Shown here one piece after another: positions 8,147 through 17,135 of a DNA stretch of 64,000 bases. The DNA comes from JALONO01 sp038209965 (GTDB lineage: Bacteria; Bacteroidota; Bacteroidia; Cytophagales; Thermoflexibacteraceae), in the NCBI GenBank assembly GCA_038209965.1, contig JBBQXF010000005.1:1-64000 (forward strand). The letters run 5' to 3'. How positions within the stretch are numbered: position 1 is the stretch's first letter; each line of letters begins with the position of its first letter. A program made the translations under genes and the position numbers. The notes beneath the pieces were generated by a model. It saw only the letters and a list, made by a program, of their open reading frames with translations, did no database searches and was not told the origin of the DNA.

Positions 8147-9290
8147 TTCTCCTCAAAAAATAGTCATTGCCTCATTGCTCAAACCGGTGGACGATCCCCG
8201 GATGCACAATAAAATGGCTTGCAGTCTCGCGGCGATGGGCCACCAAGTCCATCTCATCGGCGCGGCCAGTGGACGAGTGGAGCCGGCAGCCTGCCCGGGC
8301 CATTGCCCACCGGGGCACATACACTTCCATCCAATGGGAGTTTATGGCCGGGGATTGGGCCAGCGAATGGCTCGCATTGAGGACTATTTGCGCCTTTTGG
8401 GCCACCTTCGGCCATCGGTCGTCATCTGCAATACTCCCGAACTGCTCTGGCCCACCATCTTGGCCAAATGGGCCTCGCCCCGACAAACATTCCGCCTAAT
8501 TTATGATGTTAGGGAAAATTATTTTTTCAACCTGGCCTACCAACAAATATATCCCGGCTGGAAAAAACGGCTGCTCGCTCTCATGGTGCGGGGCGTTGAG
8601 GTGCTGAGTTATCCTTGGATCAAGCAACTATTTTTGGCCGAAAGCACTTATTGGGACGAAATGCCCTTCGCCCGGGGCAAAGCGGTGGTGCTGGAAAATA
8701 AATTTGCTGGTTCGGTAGCCCCGCCCCGTCCTCACTCCTATCTGCCCGGCCAACAGTTGCGCCTGCTCTACTCAGGAACTATCACCCGGCATTACGGCAC
8801 GGTGGAGGCCCTGCTTTTCTTCCGGCAATTCAACCGGGCCTATCCCAACAGCTCGCTCCAAGTAATCGGCCACTGCTCCGATCCAGTTTATTGGCTAGAA
8901 GTGCGGGCCGCAAGTCGCGGTCAGGCCACAGTCGAGTTGACCATTTCACCGATTCCGGTGCCCCATTCAGCCATTTTATCGGCGATTCAAATGGCGGATC
9001 TGGCGCTGCTGGCCTATCTGCCCAATCGGAGCACGGCCAATTGCATCCCTGCCCGGCTGTATGAGTACCTGGCCCACACTCTGCCCATGTTGGTTCCCTC
9101 CAATCCATTGTGGGTCAGGCTATTGGCCGAGAACCAAGCTGGCTTCGCGATTGACTATGCCCAAGCCGATCTCGGGCCGTTGCTGGTTCAACTGTTCGCG
9201 GCCAAGTTCTATCCATCCGGCCCCCCCGCACTGGCTTTTTGGGGCATGAATGAAAAAGAGATTTTGGCAAAAGCCATTTACCGGGGTTAA
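8136..9290 (+). CDS. Glycosyltransferase, GT4-like
   Basis: This 384-residue protein has a GT-B layout. The N-terminal Rossmann half begins IVIASLLKPVDDPRMHNKMA, with the pattern 'sxxxxxDpRvxxkaxsLaxxGHxVhxig' seen in Bacteroidota GT4 enzymes. The C-terminal half carries the sugar-nucleotide region ending in CIPARLYEYLAHTLPMLV, equivalent to the family's 'PxKxxEYmaxGxPvv'. It probably adds a sugar to a surface polysaccharide or lipid; donor and acceptor are unknown. It overlaps the previous gene by 11 bases and leads into the FkbM gene, suggesting a small envelope-glycan operon. Confidence 0.82.
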   Translation: MGSDSPQKIVIASLLKPVDDPRMHNKMACSLAAMGHQVHLIGAASGRVEPAACPGHCPPGHIHFHPMGVYGRGLGQRMARIEDYLRLLGHLRPSVVICNTPELLWPTILAKWASPRQTFRLIYDVRENYFFNLAYQQIYPGWKKRLLALMVRGVEVLSYPWIKQLFLAESTYWDEMPFARGKAVVLENKFAGSVAPPRPHSYLPGQQLRLLYSGTITRHYGTVEALLFFRQFNRAYPNSSLQVIGHCSDPVYWLEVRAASRGQATVELTISPIPVPHSAILSAIQMADLALLAYLPNRSTANCIPARLYEYLAHTLPMLVPSNPLWVRLLAENQAGFAIDYAQADLGPLLVQLFAAKFYPSGPPALAFWGMNEKEILAKAIYRG

Positions 9291-9330
9291 TTCTCCGTTC
9301 CAGCCTAAATTGCGGCCTTATTTCAAGCTG

Positions 9331-10128
9331 ATGGTCAAAAAATTACAAGCGTTTTTTCATTGGGGATACCAACTGACTACCCTTTGGTTTCTGTACGGTT
9401 GGGGAAATTGTTGGCGGATTACTTATCAGTTATTGGCTGGGCGGGCAGTTTCGGTCCGTTTGTCGGGCTTTACTTTGGTCTGCAACCGTGAAAATACTGG
9501 TTCGGTGATTTACCACCTCCTCCACTCATTGACCAAACTGGAGAAAATGGTGGCAGAAATCCCACTGACCGATTGCAAGCTCATTTTGGATGTGGGGGCC
9601 AACTGCGGGCATTTCAGTGCTTACGCCGCCCGGCGTTTCCCCGGGGCAGTGATCCACGCGTTTGAGCCGTCGATCCATTTACACCCCACCATCCAACAAA
9701 ACACGGGGCGGTGGAATGTCCAGCTGCACGGGGAAGCCTTGTCCGATAAAATTGGCGAAGCCGATTTCTTTATCAGTGGGGTTTCTGAGCAAAGTAATTC
9801 ATTGCTCAAAGAAAGCGTAGTGCCATTTGCCAATACGTTCAGCACTGTGAAGGTAAAAACGGACACCTTGGATCATTTTGTGGCAGCCAACCACCTGACC
9901 CACATTGACGTGATCAAACTGGACTGCCAAGGGGCCGAAGCCTTGATCTTGAAGGGCGGGGAGCAGGCGCTGGCCATTACCAAAGTGCTGCTGGTCGAGG
10001 TGACGGTGCTGGATCCCAACCCCGAAGAAGCTTGGCAGCGCCTGCGGGCCCATTTCCCCTATCACAAAATTGTCAATCCCGTGAGCACGGGGGCGGATAT
10101 TCTGTTCTCCAAAGTTCCGTTGGATTAG
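9331..10128 (+). CDS. FkbM family methyltransferase
   Basis: This is a SAM-dependent class I methyltransferase. The binding motif LILDVGANCGHFSAYAA is typical of the FkbM family, followed by VIHAFEPS (acidic residue after strand 2) and IDVIKLDCQGAEALILKGG, the family's C-terminal signature. Members O-methylate sugars or polyketides; in this context a sugar of an envelope glycan is likely. Start choice is uncertain: ATG 9331 gives 265 residues just after the previous stop, whereas ATG 9250 gives 292 residues with a 41-base overlap. No terminator is obvious before the convergent aminotransferase gene. Confidence 0.85.
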   Translation: MVKKLQAFFHWGYQLTTLWFLYGWGNCWRITYQLLAGRAVSVRLSGFTLVCNRENTGSVIYHLLHSLTKLEKMVAEIPLTDCKLILDVGANCGHFSAYAARRFPGAVIHAFEPSIHLHPTIQQNTGRWNVQLHGEALSDKIGEADFFISGVSEQSNSLLKESVVPFANTFSTVKVKTDTLDHFVAANHLTHIDVIKLDCQGAEALILKGGEQALAITKVLLVEVTVLDPNPEEAWQRLRAHFPYHKIVNPVSTGADILFSKVPLD

Positions 10129-10185
10129 CGCCATTCCACCCTATGATGGTTGGCCCATCTCCAACTGATAACGCCCATTTGGCCG

Positions 10186-11400
10186 CTAACCTCCCCCGTA
10201 GTGTTCCAAAAACACTTCCAATCGATCCAAAGCGATGGTGAGTTCATCTATAATGGGCAGGAAAACCAGGCGGAAGTGGTCGGGTTGATTCCAATTGAAC
10301 CCGGTGCCCTGCACCACCAGCACCCGTTGCTGTTGGAGGAAATCCAAGACAAATTTTTGATCGTCCAGAATATTGAACTTTTTGGTATCGATCTTGGGAA
10401 AGAGGTAGAAAGCGCCCTTGGGTTTGACACAACTGATGCCCGGGATGTTGTTGAGCCGTTGCCAGCAGTAGTCGCGCTGCTTGCGTAGCCTGCCATTGGG
10501 CAGCACTAGTTCGTTGATGCTTTGGTAGCCACCGAGCGCGGTCTGGATCGCAAATTGGGCGGGCACATTGCTGCACAGGCGCATACTGGCCAACACATTG
10601 AGGCCCGAAATATAAGATTGGGCATTCTTTCTGTCCCCGCTCAGGATCATCCAACCCGCCCGGAAACCCGCTGCCCGGTAGTTTTTGGACAGGCCACCGT
10701 AAGTGACAAACAAGGTGTCGTCCGAAAATGCGGCGGTAGAAAAATGCGCCGTATCATCGTAGAGGATTTTGTCATAAATCTCATCCGAGAACACGATCAG
10801 TTTGTGGCGGACGGCTATTTCGACCAGCCGTTGCAATAGATCGGACGAATACACGGCCCCAGTGGGGTTGTTGGGGTTGATCACCACCAGTCCCCGGGTG
10901 CGCGGGGTGATTTTGCTTTCCAGATCGGCCAGATCGGGAAACCATTCCGCCTGCTCGTCGCACACATAATGCACGGGTTTGCCACCAGCCAAGTTGATGG
11001 CCGAGGTCCAGAGGGGATAATCGGGCGAGGGGACAAGAATTTCATCCCCGTCGTTGAGCAGGGCCTGCATCGAGAGCAGGATCAAATCGCTCACCCCGTT
11101 GCCGATGTAAATATCGTCGATGGTCACGCCCCGGATTGCTTTCAGTTGGGTGTAGTGCATCACGGCTTTGCGGGCCGCGAAAAGCCCCTTGGAATCGGTG
11201 TAGCCTTGGGCATTGCGCAGGTTGACGATCACATCGTGGATCACTTCATCGGGCGCTTCGAAGCCGAAAGGGGCCGGGTTGCCGATGTTGAGCCGCATGA
11301 TTTTATAGCCCAGCATCTCGAGTTCACTGGCTTGCTCATAGACAGGCCCCCTAATTTCGTAGAAGACTTTGTCGAGTTTATTGCTTTTTTGGTAGTTCAT
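10186..11400 (-). CDS. Alanine aminotransferase-like PLP enzyme
   Basis: This is a 404-residue fold-type I class I/II aminotransferase close to AlaA. It has the N-terminal IMRLNIGNPAPFGF motif, NPNNPTGAVYS for the PLP-contacting Asn, FSDEIYDKI for the Asp/Tyr pair, and GGLSKNYRAAGFRAGW with the Schiff-base lysine. AlaA-type enzymes interconvert pyruvate/glutamate with alanine/2-oxoglutarate; the specificity is inferred from overall resemblance. It is a single gene on the minus strand with serS upstream on the same strand, 80 bases away. Confidence 0.88.
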   Translation of the reverse strand: MNYQKSNKLDKVFYEIRGPVYEQASELEMLGYKIMRLNIGNPAPFGFEAPDEVIHDVIVNLRNAQGYTDSKGLFAARKAVMHYTQLKAIRGVTIDDIYIGNGVSDLILLSMQALLNDGDEILVPSPDYPLWTSAINLAGGKPVHYVCDEQAEWFPDLADLESKITPRTRGLVVINPNNPTGAVYSSDLLQRLVEIAVRHKLIVFSDEIYDKILYDDTAHFSTAAFSDDTLFVTYGGLSKNYRAAGFRAGWMILSGDRKNAQSYISGLNVLASMRLCSNVPAQFAIQTALGGYQSINELVLPNGRLRKQRDYCWQRLNNIPGISCVKPKGAFYLFPKIDTKKFNILDDQKFVLDFLQQQRVLVVQGTGFNWNQPDHFRLVFLPIIDELTIALDRLEVFLEHYGGG

Positions 11401-11481
11401 GGCCTGGGCCGAAATAATAATGGGTTTACGGAAGCCCGCTCAAATGGGCAGGGATTGTTGCCATGGAAAGTGGCGCTGGCA

Positions 11482-12756
11482 TTAAGTTATCTGGTCAAAA
11501 CCAGTATAGGGGCGCAGCACTTCGGGAATTTGGATGCCCTCGGGTGTTTGGTTGTTTTCCAGCAAGCTGGCCACAATGCGCGGCAGGGCCAGTGCGCTGC
11601 CGTTTAAGGTGTGGAGGAGCTGGGTCTTGCCGTCCTCGCCCTTGAAACGGAGCTTGAGCCGGTTGGCCTGAAAAGTTTCAAAATTGCTCACCGAGCTTAC
11701 TTCCAGCCAACGTTTTTGGGCCGCCGAGTACACTTCAAAATCGTAGGTAAGGGCCGAGGCAAAGCTCATGTCGCCCCCGCACAAGCGCAGGATGCGGAAG
11801 GGCAGGCCCAGCTTGGTGAGCAGGCTCTCCACGTGGGCGCACATCTGGTCGAGCGAGGCATAAGACTTTTCGGGGTGCTGCACCTGCACAATCTCTACTT
11901 TGTCAAACTGGTGGAGGCGGTTCAGCCCCCGCACGTGAGCGCCCCAAGAACCCGCTTCGCGGCGGAAGCAGGGAGTAAATCCCGCATTTTTGATTGGTAG
12001 ATCTTCTTTTTTGAGGATCACGTCACGGTACAAATTGGTGATTGGCACCTCGGCAGTGGGGATGAGGTACAATCCATCTTCGGTGGCAAAATACATTTGC
12101 CCCTCTTTGTCGGGGAGTTGGCCGGTGCCAAAGCCCGAAGCTTCATTGACCAAAATGGGGGGCTGAATCTCGGTGTAGCCAGCCGCCAGGGCTTCATCGA
12201 GAAAGAAATTGACCAAGGCGCGCTGCAACCGCGCTCCTTTGCCCTTGTAAACCGGAAAACCCGCGCCAGTGATTTTGGTGCCCAGTTCAAAGTCGATAAT
12301 GTCATATTTTTTGATCAATTCCCAATGCGGCAGGGCGGTTTCGGGCAGTTCGGGCCATTGGCCCACTTGCTTCACCATCTCATTGTCTTCGGCCACCCGG
12401 CCCTGGGGCACTAGCTCGCTGGGCACGTTGGGGATGGTGTAGAGCAGTGCAGTTAACTCCCGCTCGGTCGATTTGAGCAGGTCTTCCAGCTCTTTGGCCT
12501 TGGTTTTCAGGGCGGAAGTTTCAGCCTTTGCAGTTTCGGCGACGGCTTTCTGGCCGCTCTTCACCAGGGCCCCGATTTCCCCGGCCAAGGTTTTTGCCCG
12601 GTTGTTGGTGTTGTCCAGTTCCAATTGGGTGCGCTTGCGTTGATTGTCCAGCGCAATGGCTTGGCCAATGGCGGTTTCAGCCTCGGCGAAGTGCCTTTTT
12701 TGTAATCCTTTGATTACTTTTTCGGTATTTTCGCGAATATAAGTGAGTTGGAGCAT
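11482..12756 (-). CDS. serS: Seryl-tRNA synthetase
   Basis: This is a class II synthetase of 424 residues. It has an N-terminal coiled-coil arm (~residues 30-105) that contacts the long variable arm of tRNA-Ser, then the catalytic core. Motif 2 is in CFRREAGSWG and motif 3 near the C-terminus in LNGSALALPRIVASLLE. It charges tRNA-Ser (and tRNA-Sec where present). Length and domains are normal. ytxJ lies upstream on the same strand, separated by an inverted repeat at 12807-12844. Confidence 0.96.
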   Translation of the reverse strand: MLQLTYIRENTEKVIKGLQKRHFAEAETAIGQAIALDNQRKRTQLELDNTNNRAKTLAGEIGALVKSGQKAVAETAKAETSALKTKAKELEDLLKSTERELTALLYTIPNVPSELVPQGRVAEDNEMVKQVGQWPELPETALPHWELIKKYDIIDFELGTKITGAGFPVYKGKGARLQRALVNFFLDEALAAGYTEIQPPILVNEASGFGTGQLPDKEGQMYFATEDGLYLIPTAEVPITNLYRDVILKKEDLPIKNAGFTPCFRREAGSWGAHVRGLNRLHQFDKVEIVQVQHPEKSYASLDQMCAHVESLLTKLGLPFRILRLCGGDMSFASALTYDFEVYSAAQKRWLEVSSVSNFETFQANRLKLRFKGEDGKTQLLHTLNGSALALPRIVASLLENNQTPEGIQIPEVLRPYTGFDQIT

Positions 12757-12806
12757 GGCAGATCCGAAATTCTTTTTTGAAACGAAGGTGGGTGATTGGC
12801 CCCAAG

Positions 12807-12844
12807 ATTGAGCTGAGTGATCGGTTTATTGACCTCAGCTCAAT
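12807..12844 (-). repeat. Inverted repeat between ytxJ and serS
   Basis: An 11-bp perfect stem (12807-12817 with 12834-12844) has a 16-base loop. It lies past the ytxJ stop and in the serS leader; it may end the ytxJ transcript or fold in the serS 5' leader. It has no T-tract. Confidence 0.4.
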
Positions 12845-12867
12845 TTCGGTCGCTTATCGGGAGAAAA

Positions 12868-13203
12868 TCAGGCATTTTTGACAATATCGCCAAAAGTGAT
12901 GTCAAAATGAGAAGCATGATAGACACACTTGCCATCTTTGATCAACAGTACTTGTGGTGATTCATGGGCAATCCCATAAGTGGCAGCCAACCGACTGGAC
13001 AATTCGCGGTGGGCGAGCAAGTCCAAAAAATAGGGCTGTACGTCTTTGGCTTTGGTGGTGTCCCACTGGCGCTCAATCCGGCCCAGGGCCATGCTACTGG
13101 TGGAGCAACTGGTGCTGTGCTTGAAAATGAGCACGGGACGGCTGGTCGAAACTTGGTCTATTTCTCCGAGAATGGCTTCTTGGGTAATGGGCTTCCAATT
13201 CAT
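12868..13203 (-). CDS. ytxJ: Bacillithiol system redox-active protein YtxJ
   Basis: This 111-residue thioredoxin-fold protein of the YtxJ/DUF2847 family has the core IFKHSTSCSTSS, with the single active cysteine at about residue 33. The family usually reads TxCPIS; here the proline is replaced by serine. YtxJ is thought to act as a monothiol bacilliredoxin removing bacillithiol from oxidised protein thiols, implying that this organism makes bacillithiol. No bsh genes are nearby. A TACTTTTG promoter box lies at 13249-13256. Confidence 0.85.
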   Translation of the reverse strand: MNWKPITQEAILGEIDQVSTSRPVLIFKHSTSCSTSSMALGRIERQWDTTKAKDVQPYFLDLLAHRELSSRLAATYGIAHESPQVLLIKDGKCVYHASHFDITFGDIVKNA

Positions 13204-13248
13204 GGCTAGTACACGATCAAATTAACTTTATAAAGTTGGATTCGGCCG

Positions 13249-13256
13249 CAAAAGTA
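13249..13256 (-). promoter_or_regulatory. -7 box for ytxJ
   Basis: TACTTTTG on the minus strand, 45 bases before the ATG at 13203. Confidence 0.45.
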
Positions 13257-13328
13257 CACAAAACCAGTGGCTTTTGGGCATCAATTGGCCTGTGGCCCAA
13301 AATGGGCGAGGTTGGGCCACTAAACAAA

Positions 13329-13361
13329 TTTGGGACATTGGCGCAATTATGCCTAAATTTG
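13329..13361 (+). promoter_or_regulatory. Promoter of the acyltransferase gene
   Basis: TTTG at 13329-13332 and TAAATTTG at 13354-13361 are separated by 21 bases, a good match to the Bacteroidota -33/-7 promoter. The ATG at 13381 lies 19 bases downstream. Confidence 0.6.
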
Positions 13362-13380
13362 TCCAAAGCAAACACAACTT

Positions 13381-14211
13381 ATGAAAATAGCAGGGATGAA
13401 CATCCCAGGATCGAATGGGCTGAAACTACCGAGGTTCAAACGGCTCAGGCTACTCCGTAAAGACCCGTTTGGCAACATGTTGTTTATAAAACGGGCCTTG
13501 TTGGGATTGTTGGCCGTGGGCACTTACGCCCGGCTAAACATCTTCAACCGCCTCAAGATTGAAGGATCGGAACATTTGCACGAATTGCCTGATACCAATG
13601 TGCTCTTTGTTTCCAATCACCAAACTTATTATGCCGATGTGATTGCCCTTTACCATATTTTTTGCAGTGTAAAATGGGGATTTAAGGATTCAGTTCGCTA
13701 CCCGGTCTATTTTATGTTGCCCCGGGTCAAGAGTTTTTATGTAGCCGCTGAGGAAACCATGAAAGAAAGCGGTTTTTTGCCCAAACTATTTTCTTACGCA
13801 GGCGCGATCACGGTCAAACGTTCATGGCGGGCCAAGGGCCAAGATGTGCAGCGCGGAGCTGACACCCAAGCCCCGGACAAAATCAAGAAGGGCTTGGAAC
13901 ATGGCTGGGTCGTGAATTTTCCGCAAGGTACGACCAAACCCTACGCACCCATCCGCAAGGGGACGGCCCACATGATCAAGCTGTTCCGGCCCATTGTGGT
14001 GCCAGTGGTGATCAACGGCTTTCGCCGGGCTTTTGACAAAAAGGGGTTGAAATTCAAAAAACGGGGCACTACACTGTCGGTGAAGTTCAAGAAGCCCTTG
14101 ATTTTTGATGAAAATATGACGGTGGAGGAGATTCAGGCCCAAATTGCCATCCTGATCGAGCAGGTGCCGCCACCCGGCTGGGAGATGCCCGATGCTTCGC
14201 CAGAAGCGTAA
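13381..14211 (+). CDS. 1-acyl-sn-glycerol-3-phosphate acyltransferase (PlsC-like)
   Basis: This 276-residue protein of the PlsC/LPLAT superfamily has a hydrophobic N-terminal stretch (about residues 35-50) that anchors it to the inner membrane. The catalytic block reads VSNHQTYYADV: five residues separate His and Asp instead of the canonical HX4D. The second block reads FPQGTTKPYAPIRKGTAH, with Gln where FPEGTR has Glu. I recall a Bacteroidota subfamily sharing both changes, so the enzyme is probably active, but substrate choice (lysophosphatidate, lysolipid or ornithine/glycine lipid) is open. It is monocistronic. Confidence 0.83.
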   Translation: MKIAGMNIPGSNGLKLPRFKRLRLLRKDPFGNMLFIKRALLGLLAVGTYARLNIFNRLKIEGSEHLHELPDTNVLFVSNHQTYYADVIALYHIFCSVKWGFKDSVRYPVYFMLPRVKSFYVAAEETMKESGFLPKLFSYAGAITVKRSWRAKGQDVQRGADTQAPDKIKKGLEHGWVVNFPQGTTKPYAPIRKGTAHMIKLFRPIVVPVVINGFRRAFDKKGLKFKKRGTTLSVKFKKPLIFDENMTVEEIQAQIAILIEQVPPPGWEMPDASPEA

Positions 14212-14349
14212 GGCCCGAACACTGTGTTCGCTTGCCGCTTTGGCCGATGATTGGTGGCGGTCAAAAAAACTCATGGTTGGCCGGGGTATGACCGGTTGTT
14301 CAAATCCTTCGGCTAGTTCCCAAGGCCGCGCTGCATATCCAATTTTTTA

Positions 14350-14382
14350 CCGCCGTTCCACCACTGGGTGGCGGAACGGCGG
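14350..14382. repeat. GC-rich hairpin between convergent genes
   Basis: A 10-bp GC-rich stem extends after one A-C mismatch by 4 more pairs. It lies between the plus gene ending at 14211 and the minus gene ending at 14389, so it probably limits readthrough of either. No T-tract follows. Confidence 0.5.
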
Positions 14383-14388
14383 CAGCAA

Positions 14389-14874
14389 TTAATTCTTTTG
14401 GTAGCCCCGGATGATCACCCCTTTAGCTTCAAAAGTGATTTCATCGCTGGGTTTTTTGATAGCGGCCACTTCATCCTTGGTCTTGCCACCATCTTCGGCG
14501 TAGTGTTTCAGTTCGGCCACGCTGCGGGTCTCTCTCTTGGCAGTGCCCTCAAACACTACATCCAGGCCGTCGGCCCCCACTTTGGGCACAAAGAAGGCAT
14601 AGTCCTTGAATTTAACCGTCATTTTCTGGCCATTGCCCAGATCTACGGTCATCCAGCAGCCTTTTTTCACACAAGTTTTGACAATTTTGCCCTTGATTTT
14701 CAAGTTGGCCTCTTTCTTTTTCTTCATCAGGGCGGGAATTTCGCTAGCCGCCACCGCGCCATCCTCGGTGATTTTCTCACCATAGAACGTAGCCTCGGCA
14801 TCTTGGGCAAAGGACTGGGGGCTAAAGCCAAAAGCGGCTGCCAAGCACACCAGCATCACAATAATTTTTTTCAT
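14389..14874 (-). CDS. DUF4920 family periplasmic protein
   Basis: This 161-residue protein has a classical signal peptide (cleavage near SFAQ-DA, residue ~24). The mature part matches DUF4920, a small beta-rich family common in Bacteroidota, with the conserved KIVKTCVKKGCWMTV segment: two cysteines five residues apart that could bind metal or form a disulfide. The function is unknown; related proteins resemble OB-fold nucleic-acid-binding-like barrels. The ATG at 14874 opens the signal peptide; upstream frame sequence has no signal. It is monocistronic with the -7 box at 14902-14909. Confidence 0.82.
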   Translation of the reverse strand: MKKIIVMLVCLAAAFGFSPQSFAQDAEATFYGEKITEDGAVAASEIPALMKKKKEANLKIKGKIVKTCVKKGCWMTVDLGNGQKMTVKFKDYAFFVPKVGADGLDVVFEGTAKRETRSVAELKHYAEDGGKTKDEVAAIKKPSDEITFEAKGVIIRGYQKN

Positions 14875-14901
14875 GGGAATTAAGCGTTTTGTTTTGTAGG
14901 T

Positions 14902-14909
14902 CAAATTTA
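14902..14909 (-). promoter_or_regulatory. -7 box for the DUF4920 gene
   Basis: TAAATTTG on the minus strand, 27 bases before the ATG at 14874. Confidence 0.5.
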
Positions 14910-15135
14910 TAGCAAAAACCGGGGCTGAGTTTGGTTCTTGCCAAAAATTAACAAGTTGACCACTGTTCTCTTCCACCAGTCCAAGTTTTTTGGGGCCGGC
15001 CGGCCAATTGCCGAAAACTTAACGCAATTTTGCGCTTTCTTTTGGGGACTTGGGGCCAGCGCTGAACTTTTGGCGCAATGGCCCACGTTTTTCCAACCGA
15101 CAAAATGAAAGTGGTAATTAAATTTATTAGAAATC

Positions 15136-16095
15136 ATGAATATTGGCGACCGGGTGCGATTGGTACACTTTAAGCAAGAGGGGATTATCACCAACTTTTT
15201 GCCCAGTAATTTGGTGGAAGTAGAGATTGAAGACGGCTTCAAAATGCCGGTGCTGCGCAGCGAATTGGTGACCATTGCCAAAGAAGAAAAAATGGCGTTC
15301 AACCCCAAAAAGAGAGTGGAGGAGCGCACCATGCAATCGACAGTAACGGCCGAAAGTGGCTTTTACTTAGCTTTTTTGCCCATCAATGACAAGCAGCTAT
15401 CGCTTTATTTGATCAATAACACTGACATTGAAGTGCTGTTTACCCTGGGTGAAATCAAGGACAGCAATTATGCCGGCCTGAGCGCAGGGCACTTGGCCAA
15501 GCGCAGTATGCAAAAAGTCCACGAAGCCAATTTGGATCGGTTTGACAAATGGCTGCCCCTGCTGGTGCAGGCATTGTACTTCCGATCCGGTTTTGCCAGC
15601 CTCAAGGAACCGCTCACGCGTAAGTTGACTTTCGTGGCGGGCTCCTTTTTCAAGAGTAAGCGGCCCGCCCCAGTCCTTGACAAAGAGGCTTATTTGTTTC
15701 AGATTGATCAAAAAATCACGGCCATTGATCCAGAAAAGCTCAAAGAAAGCCTGACTGAGCGGTTGGCGCCCGTGCCCGAGTCGCCGAAGATGGTGGTGCT
15801 CCCACCCCGCCAAAGGAATTTAGAGGTAGACCTGCACATTGAACACCTGACCGAGCAATCGGCCAGCCTCAACGCCGGCCAGATGCTGGAGCTGCAACTG
15901 GCTTTTTTTGAGAAAAAAATTGATGCCGCCATTTTGGCCAACATCGACGAAGTGACGTTTATCCACGGGGTGGGCAACGGTACACTCCGCAACGAGATCC
16001 AGAAACGCTTGAGCAAGCATCCCCACGTCCAGTTTTTCCAAGATGCCAAAAAGGAACGCTTCGGTTACGGGGCCACAATGGCCAAATTGAAATAA
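15136..16095 (+). CDS. Smr domain protein with DUF2027
   Basis: This 319-residue protein begins with a KOW/SH3-like beta segment (MNIGDRVRLVHFKQEGIITN). A DUF2027-type middle follows, then a C-terminal Smr domain of about 85 residues. The Smr core shows LEVDLHIEHL and the FIHGVGNGTLRNEI glycine loop typical of the MutS2 C-terminal nuclease fold. Smr domains nick DNA or RNA; recent work on stalled-ribosome rescue makes an RNA role plausible, but that is inference. It is separated by 17 bases from tsaD, so the two are probably cotranscribed. Confidence 0.85.
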   Translation: MNIGDRVRLVHFKQEGIITNFLPSNLVEVEIEDGFKMPVLRSELVTIAKEEKMAFNPKKRVEERTMQSTVTAESGFYLAFLPINDKQLSLYLINNTDIEVLFTLGEIKDSNYAGLSAGHLAKRSMQKVHEANLDRFDKWLPLLVQALYFRSGFASLKEPLTRKLTFVAGSFFKSKRPAPVLDKEAYLFQIDQKITAIDPEKLKESLTERLAPVPESPKMVVLPPRQRNLEVDLHIEHLTEQSASLNAGQMLELQLAFFEKKIDAAILANIDEVTFIHGVGNGTLRNEIQKRLSKHPHVQFFQDAKKERFGYGATMAKLK

Positions 16096-16112
16096 AAAAC
16101 CGGGCAGCCAGC

Positions 16113-17117
16113 ATGACACCGACCATCCTTGCCATTGAATCCTCGTGCGACGAAACCTCGGCGGCCGTAATCCGTTCAGGGTGCATATTAAGTAACGTAG
16201 TGGCCAATCAGGACGTTCACCTGCGATACGGCGGCGTAGTGCCCGAGCTGGCCTCGCGGGCCCACCAGCAGCACATTGTGCCAGTGGTGGCCCAGGCCCT
16301 GCAAGAGGCCGGGGTGGCCAAGGCCGAACTTCAGGCCGTAGCTTTTACCAGGGGGCCGGGACTGCTGGGCTCATTGCTCGTCGGCGCTTCCTTTGCCAAG
16401 GCCCTGAGCTTGGGGCTGGGCTTGCCCCTGATCGAGGTTCAGCACATGATGGCCCACGTGTTGGCCCATTTTATTGACGAGCCGCGGCCCAACTTCCCTT
16501 TCTTGTGCCTGACCGTGAGCGGGGGGCATACTCAGATCGTGCTGGTGCGCAGTCACTTGGACATGGAAATCATTGGCCAGACCCAAGACGATGCCGTGGG
16601 CGAAGCTTTCGATAAAACGGCCAAATTGCTGGGTTTGCCCTATCCGGGTGGCCCACTCATTGACCAATACGCCCAACAAGGCAACCCCACTGCCTTCGCT
16701 TTCCCCGAGGTGAGCACGCCGGGCCTCAATTTTTCGTTCAGTGGGCTCAAAACTGCCTTCCTGTATTTTGTGCAGGAACAAGTAAAAAAATCACCTAATT
16801 TTGTGCAAGAGAATTTGGCGGACATTTGTGCGAGCATCCAGTATACGCTGGTCAAGGTGCTGCTCAATAAATTGCGCCGGGCCGCCCGGGAGCAGCAGAT
16901 CCGGGAAATTGCCATTGCGGGTGGGGTTTCGGCCAACAGTGGCTTACGGGCGGCCCTGCACCAAATGGCCGAGCGGGAAGGTTGGCAAGTCTATGTGCCC
17001 GCATTTCAATATTGTACCGACAACGCTGCCATGATCGCCATGGCGGCTCACTACAAATTTCTGGCCGGCCAGTTTACTTCCCAAGAAGTCAGCCCGCTGC
17101 CCCGAATGGCATTTTGA
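16113..17117 (+). CDS. tsaD: tRNA N6-adenosine threonylcarbamoyltransferase TsaD
   Basis: This 334-residue ASKHA-fold enzyme transfers the threonylcarbamoyl group to A37 of ANN-decoding tRNAs, working with TsaB, TsaC and TsaE. It shows the N-terminal ILAIESSCDETSAAV, the metal-binding histidines in HMMAHV, VSGGHTQIV, and the late DNAAMIAMAA motif. Length is standard for the family. It sits between the Smr-domain gene and a small cytochrome c gene; tsaB/C/E are not in the window. Confidence 0.96.
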   Translation: MTPTILAIESSCDETSAAVIRSGCILSNVVANQDVHLRYGGVVPELASRAHQQHIVPVVAQALQEAGVAKAELQAVAFTRGPGLLGSLLVGASFAKALSLGLGLPLIEVQHMMAHVLAHFIDEPRPNFPFLCLTVSGGHTQIVLVRSHLDMEIIGQTQDDAVGEAFDKTAKLLGLPYPGGPLIDQYAQQGNPTAFAFPEVSTPGLNFSFSGLKTAFLYFVQEQVKKSPNFVQENLADICASIQYTLVKVLLNKLRRAAREQQIREIAIAGGVSANSGLRAALHQMAEREGWQVYVPAFQYCTDNAAMIAMAAHYKFLAGQFTSQEVSPLPRMAF

Positions 17118-17135
17118 TTTTACTGCTTTTTATTG

